A stretch of 64,000 nucleotides of DNA from Granulicatella elegans ATCC 700633 (GTDB lineage: Bacteria; Bacillota; Bacilli; Lactobacillales; Aerococcaceae). Under the pieces are notes generated by a model that worked only from the letters and a program-made list of their open reading frames with translations, was not told the DNA's origin and made no database searches. A program made the translations under genes and the position numbers. Below are positions 54,662-61,714 of this stretch, piece by piece (within the stretch, counting starts at the first letter, position 1; every line of letters starts with the position of its first letter). Location of the stretch: the NCBI RefSeq assembly GCF_000162475.2, contig NZ_KI391971.1:1-64000 (forward strand). The letters run 5' to 3'.

Positions 54662-54686
54662 AAAAGACCCTTCGGGGTCTTTTTGT
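54662..54686 (+). terminator. Terminator after the zinc protease gene
   Basis: AAAAGACCC-TTCG-GGGTCTTTT, ending in T residues. Confidence 0.93.
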
Positions 54687-54708
54687 TTTACTCTTCTAAA
54701 TTCCTTCG

Positions 54709-54738
54709 TTTGCCCCAAATATGGATTTTTGGTATACT
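54709..54738 (+). promoter_or_regulatory. Promoter of the degV gene
   Basis: TTTGCC (54709-54714), 18 bases, TATACT (54733-54738). Confidence 0.6.
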
Positions 54739-54784
54739 ACAGAAAGCAACGTGATTGCTAATTTTAAGAAAAGGAGTCGAGTAA

Positions 54785-55663
54785 ATGAAAATTGCGATCG
54801 TAACGGATAGTACTGCGTATTTGACACCAGAAGAACGCCGTGAGTGGGATATTTATGTATTGCCACTATCAGTTATTTTTGGACAAGAAAGTTATCGTGA
54901 AGAACAAGATTTGACAACTGCCGATTTCTATGAAAAAGTAAAAAACTCAGAGGTATTTCCAACTAGTTCGCAACCAGCAGTTGGTGAAACAATTGAATTA
55001 TTCCGTGAATTATCCCATCATTATGATGCTATTATTCCAATTCTTTTATCCAGTGGGATTAGCGGAACTTATCAAACAGTTGTGACAGTTGCTGAAGAAT
55101 TACAAGATGAAGTATTGATTTATCCAATCGATTCAGGAATTAGCTGTGCACCTCAAGCCCGTGCGGTTCGTCTTGCTGCAATGATGGCAAAAGATGAACA
55201 ATATACTGCTAAAGAGATTGTAGCTTGTGTTCAACAATTAGTAGATCGTACAACAGCTTACTTCATCGTAGATGATTTGAATAATCTTCAAAGAGGTGGA
55301 CGTTTATCAGCTGGTGCTGCCTTAGTTGGTTCTATGTTGAAAATCAAACCAATTTTAACATTTGAAGAGAAGAAAATTGTGGCGTTGGAAAAAATTCGTA
55401 CGCAACAAAAAGCGATGAAACGAATTGAGCAGTTATTTGAAGAAGATACTCAAACGACAGATGGAGATGGATATGAATTAGTCATTATTCATGCAAATGC
55501 TCCAGAAGCAGGAGAAGCATGGCGTGCTCAAATTCAAGAGAAATACCCAAAATTGAGAACTTCTCTAGCGTATTTTGGTCCAGTTATTGGAACACATTTA
55601 GGGCAAGGCGCTCTAGGATGTTCATGGGATATTGTTATTGAGAAAAATTTAGAAATGATTTAA
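54785..55663 (+). CDS. DegV family fatty-acid-binding protein
   Basis: The 292-residue EDD-fold protein of the FakB/DegV family has IAIVTDSTAYLTPEE at the N-terminus, FPTSSQPAVGETIELF, LSSGISGTYQTV, and a C-terminal GPVIGTHLGQGALG with the conserved His-containing loop. FakB proteins present fatty acids to the FakA kinase. Gram-positives carry several DegV paralogues, so the bound lipid is unknown. Monocistronic. Confidence 0.92.
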   Translation: MKIAIVTDSTAYLTPEERREWDIYVLPLSVIFGQESYREEQDLTTADFYEKVKNSEVFPTSSQPAVGETIELFRELSHHYDAIIPILLSSGISGTYQTVVTVAEELQDEVLIYPIDSGISCAPQARAVRLAAMMAKDEQYTAKEIVACVQQLVDRTTAYFIVDDLNNLQRGGRLSAGAALVGSMLKIKPILTFEEKKIVALEKIRTQQKAMKRIEQLFEEDTQTTDGDGYELVIIHANAPEAGEAWRAQIQEKYPKLRTSLAYFGPVIGTHLGQGALGCSWDIVIEKNLEMI

Positions 55664-55800
55664 ATACTTGTAAGGTGGAAATAGAATGCTAAATTCTATT
55701 TTCATCTTTTTTTGTATGCATTAGTATTCATTTGAAAAATTTTTCAAAATAAAAAATATTTTTTGAGATTTTTTTCGTATATATAGTTGAGGTGGTTTGA

Positions 55801-56871
55801 ATGAAAATTGCTCGAGATTCAAATGGAGAATTAGTATATGCGTATAAAGGAATTGAATTAGATAAGTCAGAATATTATGCTTGTCCGACCTGTGAAGAAC
55901 CTGTGCAAATTTGTCAAAAGAAAAATGGGGAGTATTTTTTTAGGCATATAACACAAGCGAGGCATGATGGAGAAACAGAGGCACATCAAAAAGGAAAAGA
56001 AGAATTACAAGAGAGTCTTATTCAACAAGGATATTCAGTAGACTTAGAACGGTATGAAGCTATGATTGGACAAATTCCGGATATTACTATTGAAGTAGGT
56101 GAAAAGGAATGGGTATTGGAATATCAATGTAGTGTCATTCCACTAAAAGAAATGATGACTCGCACCAAAGCTTTAGAAAGTTTAGGGAGAAGTGTCTCGT
56201 GGATTCTTGGAAGGAAGTTTTTACAAAAAAACTTGTGTGAGATGAGTTTATATTGTGTTCGATATCATCCGCAATTAGGAAATTATTTATGCTTTTATAC
56301 GAATAAAGAATGGATCATCCATCATCATCTAGCATTGGAACTTCAAAAAAGAAAGTATCTTTTTCAGGAGAGTCGATGTAACTTACATAAGCTTGATTGG
56401 AAAAAACTTTTTCAGATTTTTGAAGAGTCGAAGAAGATACAAACTTCTCAAGAGGTAAGTAAAGACCAGTCATGGACAAAAGAAGAGTGGCAAGCATTTG
56501 TTTTAAGTACTCAAAAAGAAAACAGGCAATTTCTAGAAGAACTTTATCATCAATGTTGGACGTTTGATCAATTAGAGGTATGCCGTCACTATCCAAAATA
56601 TTCATGGAGTATGAAAACTTATAACATTATTTGGCAGGGATACTTATGGATGGGAATCGAACGATTGAAAATAAACCAAGTTTTCTCGCTTCAGCAGTGT
56701 TATGCGTATTTGAAAAAATTAGTCACCCAAAAGAAAATTCGTTTTTCTTCTTGTTATGATCAAGAGAAAGTTTGTAAATGTGAGATAGAGCAATTTTTAA
56801 GAGAAATTAGGAAGGAAACAAATGGTCTGGATTTATTACCAGACGGTAGGTGGAAGAAAATAAAAAACTAG
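55801..56871 (+). CDS. coiA: Competence protein CoiA-like nuclease
   Basis: The 356-residue protein has an N-terminal zinc-ribbon-like segment (Cys28/Cys31 in YACPTCEEPV), FFRH at 46-49, then a restriction-endonuclease-like core: HQKGK (62-66), Asp94 in GQIPDITIEV and EYQ (107-109), fitting a PD-(D/E)xK nuclease. The rest is helical. CoiA is needed for recombination of imported DNA during transformation. Its stop codon (56869-56871) lies inside a terminator stem. A T-run followed by TTCGTATA about 30 bases before the start might be a degenerate competence box. Confidence 0.87.
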   Translation: MKIARDSNGELVYAYKGIELDKSEYYACPTCEEPVQICQKKNGEYFFRHITQARHDGETEAHQKGKEELQESLIQQGYSVDLERYEAMIGQIPDITIEVGEKEWVLEYQCSVIPLKEMMTRTKALESLGRSVSWILGRKFLQKNLCEMSLYCVRYHPQLGNYLCFYTNKEWIIHHHLALELQKRKYLFQESRCNLHKLDWKKLFQIFEESKKIQTSQEVSKDQSWTKEEWQAFVLSTQKENRQFLEELYHQCWTFDQLEVCRHYPKYSWSMKTYNIIWQGYLWMGIERLKINQVFSLQQCYAYLKKLVTQKKIRFSSCYDQEKVCKCEIEQFLREIRKETNGLDLLPDGRWKKIKN

Positions 56872-56897
56872 CAAGAGAAGTTTGAGTCTCTTGCTAG
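56868..56897. terminator. Bidirectional terminator between coiA and pdxU-like gene
   Basis: CTAGCAAGAGA/TCTCTTGCTAG (11 bp) with an 8-nt loop. The A-run before the stem gives a T-run on the minus strand, so it mainly serves the leftward vitamin B6 genes. Confidence 0.85.
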
Positions 56898-56903
56898 TAG
56901 GGA

Positions 56904-57443
56904 TTAGGCTTTAATTTTTTGATGAATTTTTTTGAAAATTGGGTATAAAATTGGAACAGTAATAACTGTGAAAGCAGCAGAACCAAATGTTCCTAAAATT
57001 TTAGTGAAGGCTGCAACGAATGAGGGAGTAAAAGCTAGTCCTCCCATAATCATTCCACGTAGGAAAGTGTATTTTACTAAATTTAAAATGATTTTAATAA
57101 CAGCAGCTAAAATACCAATTCCAATAATATTAGCAGCTTTGTCATTTTGATGAAGTGTTTTTTCATAAACAAGATGAATTCCCCAACAAACAATAAGAGA
57201 TTCTAAAATCGTAATCCAAACTTCTGCTGCATATCCATTTAAAATATCGAAAATTCCTAATCCTAAAGTGGCAGCAATGGCTCCTTTTTTACTACCGAAT
57301 ACTAAGCACCCAACAACGACTAGGGCATTTCCAAAGTGGACAAATTGGTGTCCCAATTGAATTCTAAATAACTGAACTCCTAAGAAAATTAAAGTGGCAA
57401 ATAATGCAATTTGTGTTAATTCACGTAATGAATAATGTTTCAT
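56904..57443 (-). CDS. ECF transporter S component, probably pyridoxine/pyridoxal (PdxU-like)
   Basis: The 179-residue membrane protein with five to six helices has an S-component layout (LRELTQIALFATLIFLGVQ, GNALVVVGCLVFGSKKGAIAA, and a central aspartate in GIFDILNG). S components bind a vitamin and dock to a shared EcfAA'T module encoded elsewhere. The gene lies 17 bases downstream of a pyridoxal kinase gene in the same orientation, so vitamin B6 is the probable substrate. Confidence 0.8.
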   Translation of the reverse strand: MKHYSLRELTQIALFATLIFLGVQLFRIQLGHQFVHFGNALVVVGCLVFGSKKGAIAATLGLGIFDILNGYAAEVWITILESLIVCWGIHLVYEKTLHQNDKAANIIGIGILAAVIKIILNLVKYTFLRGMIMGGLAFTPSFVAAFTKILGTFGSAAFTVITVPILYPIFKKIHQKIKA

Positions 57444-57460
57444 ATTATAATTCCTACTTT

Positions 57461-58303
57461 CTATGAATGAAATAATTGTGTGAGGAGATGCAATTGTGGT
57501 TCGAAAGCAACTCCGTATTGTAAATCTTTTTCTTGAGTAATCGTTTCTTGAAGAGTAGCATCAAGAAAGGTTGTAGCTGTCGCTAAAGCTTTTTCTAAAG
57601 AAAAACCTTGTAAAATACAAGCGCTTAGAATAGCTGAAACAATATCTCCAGTTCCAAAAAAATGATGCGGATAATGCGGAGTGAAAGCTGTCGCAAATGT
57701 TTCTGTTATAGCATCATAACTCAATAATCCGATGGAACCAACTTCAGTTTGAATGCCCGTTAAGATGACTTTTTTAGCCCCTAAATTTTCTAACTTCCTA
57801 GCAAGTTTCTGATAGGCTTCTATTGGTTGAATTCCTTCTAAATACTCTGTTTCAGTTAATAATGCAGCTTCAGTGAGGTTGGGAAGAATGATATCTGCTT
57901 TTGAACAAACTTTTCTCATTTGTTGAACATATTCTTCTGTAAAGCCACTATATAACTTTCCGTGGTCGCCCATAATTGGGTCGACAATCAGCAGAGCATC
58001 TGAATTTTGAGTAATATGATAGTCTAATAAGACTTTCAATTGTTCCATTTGTCTGCAATATCCAATAAATAGTGCATCTGTTTTTAAATTTAATGCTTTC
58101 CATTGTTCTAAACTTTGCTTTGTAAAGTCTAGTAGTTCTTGGATAGCAATTTGCCCAAATCCTCCTGTGTGAGAGGATAGTAAAATGGTTGGTAAAAGTA
58201 TTGTCTCAATCTGGCAACAAGCCATAATTGGTATGGCTGGAGTTAGCGCTACTTTTCCGATTCCGGATAAATCATTGGCCAAAATGATTCTTTTTTGTAC
58301 CAC
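57461..58303 (-). CDS. Pyridoxal/pyridoxamine kinase (PdxK/PdxY-like)
   Basis: The 280-residue ribokinase-fold enzyme starts QKRIILANDLSGIGKVALTPAIP, has IVDPIMGDHGKLY (PdxY/PdxK family), ILPNLTEAALLTE, and the catalytic anion-hole motif HFFGTGDIVSAIL with Asp as base. It salvages vitamin B6 to PLP. An AGGAGG site (58310-58315, reading leftwards) precedes the start. It is divergent from a MocR-type regulator, the standard arrangement for PdxR control. Confidence 0.9.
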   Translation of the reverse strand: MVQKRIILANDLSGIGKVALTPAIPIMACCQIETILLPTILLSSHTGGFGQIAIQELLDFTKQSLEQWKALNLKTDALFIGYCRQMEQLKVLLDYHITQNSDALLIVDPIMGDHGKLYSGFTEEYVQQMRKVCSKADIILPNLTEAALLTETEYLEGIQPIEAYQKLARKLENLGAKKVILTGIQTEVGSIGLLSYDAITETFATAFTPHYPHHFFGTGDIVSAILSACILQGFSLEKALATATTFLDATLQETITQEKDLQYGVAFEPQLHLLTQLFHS

Positions 58304-58357
58304 AAAAGCACCTCCTATTTTTAGAAGTTGAACTCATTGTAATTCAGGAGGGAATAA

Positions 58358-58394
58358 GGTACAATATTTTCCGAGAAGAATTGTACCGGTACAG
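58358..58394. promoter_or_regulatory. Operator in the pdx/mocR intergenic region
   Basis: GGTACAAT (58358-58365) and ATTGTACC (58380-58387) form an inverted repeat. GGTACA follows immediately, making TGTACCGGTACA (58382-58393) a perfect 12-bp palindrome. There are thus three GGTACA half-sites (two direct, one inverted) between divergent genes, suited to binding by the adjacent MocR regulator. Confidence 0.7.
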
Positions 58395-58409
58395 ATAGTG
58401 AGGTGTGTC

Positions 58410-59696
58410 ATGTTTAAATATCAAGAAGTGAGTCTTCAAATTCGTCAGCAAATCGAAGAAGGCATTTATAAAAAAGGAGATCGACTTCCTTCCATTCGTG
58501 AAATGATTCAACAGTATCATTGTAATAAAGACACGATTTTAAAAGCTTTACATCTCTTAAAGGAAGAAAGTTTAATCTATCCAGTTGAAAAGAGTGGGTA
58601 TTATGTATTGAAAAATCGAGTCCCTGTTCGAAACACGACAAAAATTGGGTTGCCAAATCCGATGCAATTTCCGATTGAAGATTTTAGAAAATGTTTGAAT
58701 GAGTCAGTCATGGCAAGTTATGAAGGAGCTAGTAGTCAGAAAGAATCCATCCGAGGAGACCGTGAATTAATTGAAGCGATGGTACCATTATTAGAAAGTT
58801 ATGGAGTGTATGCAAAGGAAGGTCAATTATCCATTACAACGGGAACGCAACAAGCCTTATATATTTTACTCCAACTGATTGGGACTGGTGGACTGTTATT
58901 AGAACAGCCGACGTATAGTCGTATGAATCAATTAGTGAAGGAATTAGGAATTCCGTATCAAATGATTGAACGAGAACAGATGCAAGACACGATTTCATTA
59001 GAAAAATTAGAACAAATTTTTCAAAGTGGTACCATTCGTTATTTTTATACGATTTCTAGATTTCATAATCCACTTGGGATGAGTTATCCAGATAGCATTA
59101 AAAAGAAAATTGTGGAATTAGCAGAAAAATATCAAGTCTATATTATTGAAGACGATTATATGGCGGATTACGAACGAGGAACTGCAACGCCTTTACATTA
59201 TTTTGATACGAATGAAAGAGTCATCTATGTAAAATCTTTTTCATCGATTTTATTTTCTGCTTTTAAAATGGGAATTGTCGTACTTCCAAATGCCTTCATA
59301 AAGGAATTTGAGAAGAGAAAGCAGTTATTGGATTTTGACTCGAATTTACTGATGCAAAAAACATTAGCGCTATTTATCCAAAATGGCTTATTTGAAAAAC
59401 ATCGACAAAAAATGGTGGCACACTATCATGAGAAGTCCCAACAATTTAGACAATTATTAGAATTATCAGAGATAGAAAAAACACATTTACATGGCACACA
59501 ATTATTGTTAGAAAGAAGTCAATTATCACTTCTAAAAGAAAAACTAAATTTAGAAATAACAATCGACACATTAGAAGATGCCTATATTGAAGAAATAACA
59601 CCAGAAATTTTTTCGTTAGATGTTTATGCTTTATCGATGAAACACATGCAAGAATTAATACACTTACTAGAAGAGAGGGGGGAAGTAGATGAATAA
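58410..59696 (+). CDS. MocR-family regulator (GntR DNA-binding plus aminotransferase-like domain), PdxR-like
   Basis: The 428-residue protein has an N-terminal GntR winged helix (YQEVSLQIRQQIEEGIYKKG, LPSIREMIQQYHCNKDTILKAL) followed by a fold-type I aminotransferase domain (TTGTQQALYILLQL, RFHNPLGMSYP, IIEDDYMADYE). The segment that normally holds the PLP lysine and following arginine (SFSKxxxxxxR) reads SFSSILFSAFK, with Ser279 in place of Lys and Lys286 in place of Arg. It is divergent from vitamin B6 salvage genes, so it probably senses a B6 vitamer, but perhaps not by a Schiff base. The ATG at 58410 follows GAGGTG. Confidence 0.87.
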   Translation: MFKYQEVSLQIRQQIEEGIYKKGDRLPSIREMIQQYHCNKDTILKALHLLKEESLIYPVEKSGYYVLKNRVPVRNTTKIGLPNPMQFPIEDFRKCLNESVMASYEGASSQKESIRGDRELIEAMVPLLESYGVYAKEGQLSITTGTQQALYILLQLIGTGGLLLEQPTYSRMNQLVKELGIPYQMIEREQMQDTISLEKLEQIFQSGTIRYFYTISRFHNPLGMSYPDSIKKKIVELAEKYQVYIIEDDYMADYERGTATPLHYFDTNERVIYVKSFSSILFSAFKMGIVVLPNAFIKEFEKRKQLLDFDSNLLMQKTLALFIQNGLFEKHRQKMVAHYHEKSQQFRQLLELSEIEKTHLHGTQLLLERSQLSLLKEKLNLEITIDTLEDAYIEEITPEIFSLDVYALSMKHMQELIHLLEERGEVDE

Positions 59697-61473
59697 GGAA
59701 GAGATTTTAAAACATTTTTATGGATACGATAGCTTCAGACCTGCTCAAGCAGAAATTATTGAAACGATTTTATCTAAAAGAGATGTTCTAGCGATTATGC
59801 CAACTTCTGCAGGGAAGTCGATTTGTTTCCAAGTTCCAGCGTTAATGTTAGACGGAATCACAATTGTTGTATCTCCATTAATTTCCTTAATGTATGATCA
59901 AGTGACTTCGTTAAAAGAAATGGGAATCCAAGCGATTTTGTTAAATAGTGCAATGACTTCACTCGAGTATTATCAAGCAATTGAGCAAATACAACGAGGT
60001 GAAGTGAAGTTATTATATGTTGCTCCAGAGCGTTTTGAACAAGAAGGATTTCTAGAGATGATGCAAGGGATTCAGATTAGTATGGTTGCAGTTGACGAAG
60101 CGCACTGTATTTCTCAGTGGGGACAAGATTTTAGACCAAGTTATCAAAATATCGATACATTTGTTGCACAACTTCCTACTCATCCTATCGTGGCAGCTTT
60201 TACAGCAACTGCAACTCCAAGAGTTCGTCTCGACATTAAGCAACAATTAAAATTACAATATCCTTTTGAAGTTGTAACGAGTTTTGACCGTGCAAATTTA
60301 TATTTTGGAATGGAAGAACCAAGGGATAAAATGAGCCGTCTACTAGAGTTAATCAAGGAAAAGGAACCGACGATTGTATTTTGTAACACACGGAAAGAAG
60401 TCGAAAAAGTCTGTGAGAAATTACAAAAGAAGGGGATTGCTGCGGATTGGTATCATGCAGGATTAAGCCCTGAAGCTAGAAGTAAAGTACAAGAAGATTT
60501 TATATTTGACCGTATTGATGTCATTGTAGCAACGAATGCATTTGGAATGGGAATTGATAAGTCGAATGTGAGAAAAGTCATTCACTACAATATGCCTAAA
60601 GATATCGAAAGTTATTATCAAGAAGCAGGACGTGCTGGTCGAGATGGGGAGCCTGCGGAATGTATTTTATTATACGGGGCAAAAGATATTATTATTAATA
60701 AATTTTTAGTGAAGCAAAATGAGGATAAAGTTGGCATGGCAAAACTCAATGAGATGATTGATTATTGTCGAACAGTTCGTTGTTTAAGAGGCTTTATGCT
60801 AGATTATTTTGGACAAAAAGATATTCCGGAAGATTGTGGGCATTGTACGAACTGCTTGAATAAAGTGGAGTTAAGCGACGTAACGCCACAAGCTCAAATG
60901 ATTTTGTCCTGTATTATTCGTATGAAAGAACAATACGGAATGAGTAAAGTCTCAGAAGTATTACGTGGAAGTAAGCGTGCGGAGATGAAGGCTCTTCGCT
61001 TAGATCAATTATCCACTTATGGCATTATGAAAGATTATTCGGATAAAGCTTTAAAAGAATTTATGTCTTCCTTAATTGCGGATCGTTATATTGAAGTGGA
61101 AGGATTACAATATCCGATTTTACAAGTGAGTGAGTTAGGAAAGAAAGCATTGAAAAATCGTGAGAAAATCGAAGTGAAACCAGTTGTGGCGCAAATTCTG
61201 CAAAAACCAGATGCCATTCAGCAACACCAAGTACAAGATAATGCGCCATTTGATGAAGTCTTATATGACCGATTACGTTCGATTCGTATGGATTTAGCGT
61301 TCGCTCAAAATGTTCCACCATTCTTAGTCTTCTCAGATAAAACTCTGAAAGAATTTTGTCGTCATTTACCAACAACGGATAGAGAATTCTTACAAATCAG
61401 TGGAGTTGGGGAGAAAAAACTAGAAACTTATGGGGAAGCCTTTATGAAGGTCATTCGTGAGTATAAATCATAA
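59689..61473 (+). CDS. recQ: ATP-dependent DNA helicase RecQ
   Basis: The 594-residue superfamily 2 helicase has motif 0 YGYDSFRPAQAEII, Walker A MPTSAGKS (Lys43; the usual GGGKS is SAGKS here), motif II VDEAHCISQWGQDFRPSY, motif III AFTATATPRV and motif VI QEAGRAGRDGEPA. A zinc-binding/winged-helix RQC domain follows, with cysteines in RCLRGFM and CGHCTNC, and a C-terminal HRDC domain (LYDRLRSIRMDLAFAQNVPP). It unwinds recombination and repair intermediates. Its ATG overlaps the mocR end by eight bases. Confidence 0.93.
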   Translation: MNKEEILKHFYGYDSFRPAQAEIIETILSKRDVLAIMPTSAGKSICFQVPALMLDGITIVVSPLISLMYDQVTSLKEMGIQAILLNSAMTSLEYYQAIEQIQRGEVKLLYVAPERFEQEGFLEMMQGIQISMVAVDEAHCISQWGQDFRPSYQNIDTFVAQLPTHPIVAAFTATATPRVRLDIKQQLKLQYPFEVVTSFDRANLYFGMEEPRDKMSRLLELIKEKEPTIVFCNTRKEVEKVCEKLQKKGIAADWYHAGLSPEARSKVQEDFIFDRIDVIVATNAFGMGIDKSNVRKVIHYNMPKDIESYYQEAGRAGRDGEPAECILLYGAKDIIINKFLVKQNEDKVGMAKLNEMIDYCRTVRCLRGFMLDYFGQKDIPEDCGHCTNCLNKVELSDVTPQAQMILSCIIRMKEQYGMSKVSEVLRGSKRAEMKALRLDQLSTYGIMKDYSDKALKEFMSSLIADRYIEVEGLQYPILQVSELGKKALKNREKIEVKPVVAQILQKPDAIQQHQVQDNAPFDEVLYDRLRSIRMDLAFAQNVPPFLVFSDKTLKEFCRHLPTTDREFLQISGVGEKKLETYGEAFMKVIREYKS

Positions 61474-61503
61474 AGATTTTATAAACTAAAATGCTTAAAT
61501 TAT

Positions 61504-61532
61504 TTGCATTTTTAGAGTACCTTTGGTATAGT
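61504..61532 (+). promoter_or_regulatory. Promoter of the riboswitch/P-type ATPase unit
   Basis: TTGCAT (61504-61509), exactly 17 bases, TATAGT (61527-61532). Confidence 0.75.
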
Positions 61533-61552
61533 ATCTTATAAATTCAACATCT

Positions 61553-61682
61553 CCATAAGGGAGTAACTTGCAACGAAAGTTGTGGTAATATCAACAACAA
61601 GTGAACCTGTTTCGCTGGTATTATCTTAATTAGTGAGACTTATGCTATTTTCAAGTCCTTGAAGTAGTATAAGTCTTTTTTT
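61553..61682 (+). ncRNA. yybP-ykoY manganese riboswitch with terminator
   Basis: The leader contains CTCCATAAGGGAGTAAC, the junction typical of the yybP-ykoY 5' portion, a variable hairpin (TTGCAACGAAAGTTGTGG), AACAAGTGAACCTGTTTCGC and AGTGAGACTTA at the 3' side. It ends in a terminator: AGACTTATGCTA (61636-61647) with TAGTATAAGTCT (61665-61676) and a T-run. The GAGACTTAT sequence is shared by aptamer 3' side and terminator, as expected for a transcriptional ON switch. Such riboswitches precede Mn2+-linked P-type ATPases in Lactococcus and Streptococcus. Recognised by eye, not by covariance search. Confidence 0.8.
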
Positions 61683-61714
61683 ATGGGGATAAAAAATATA
61701 AAGGAGTGTCGACT

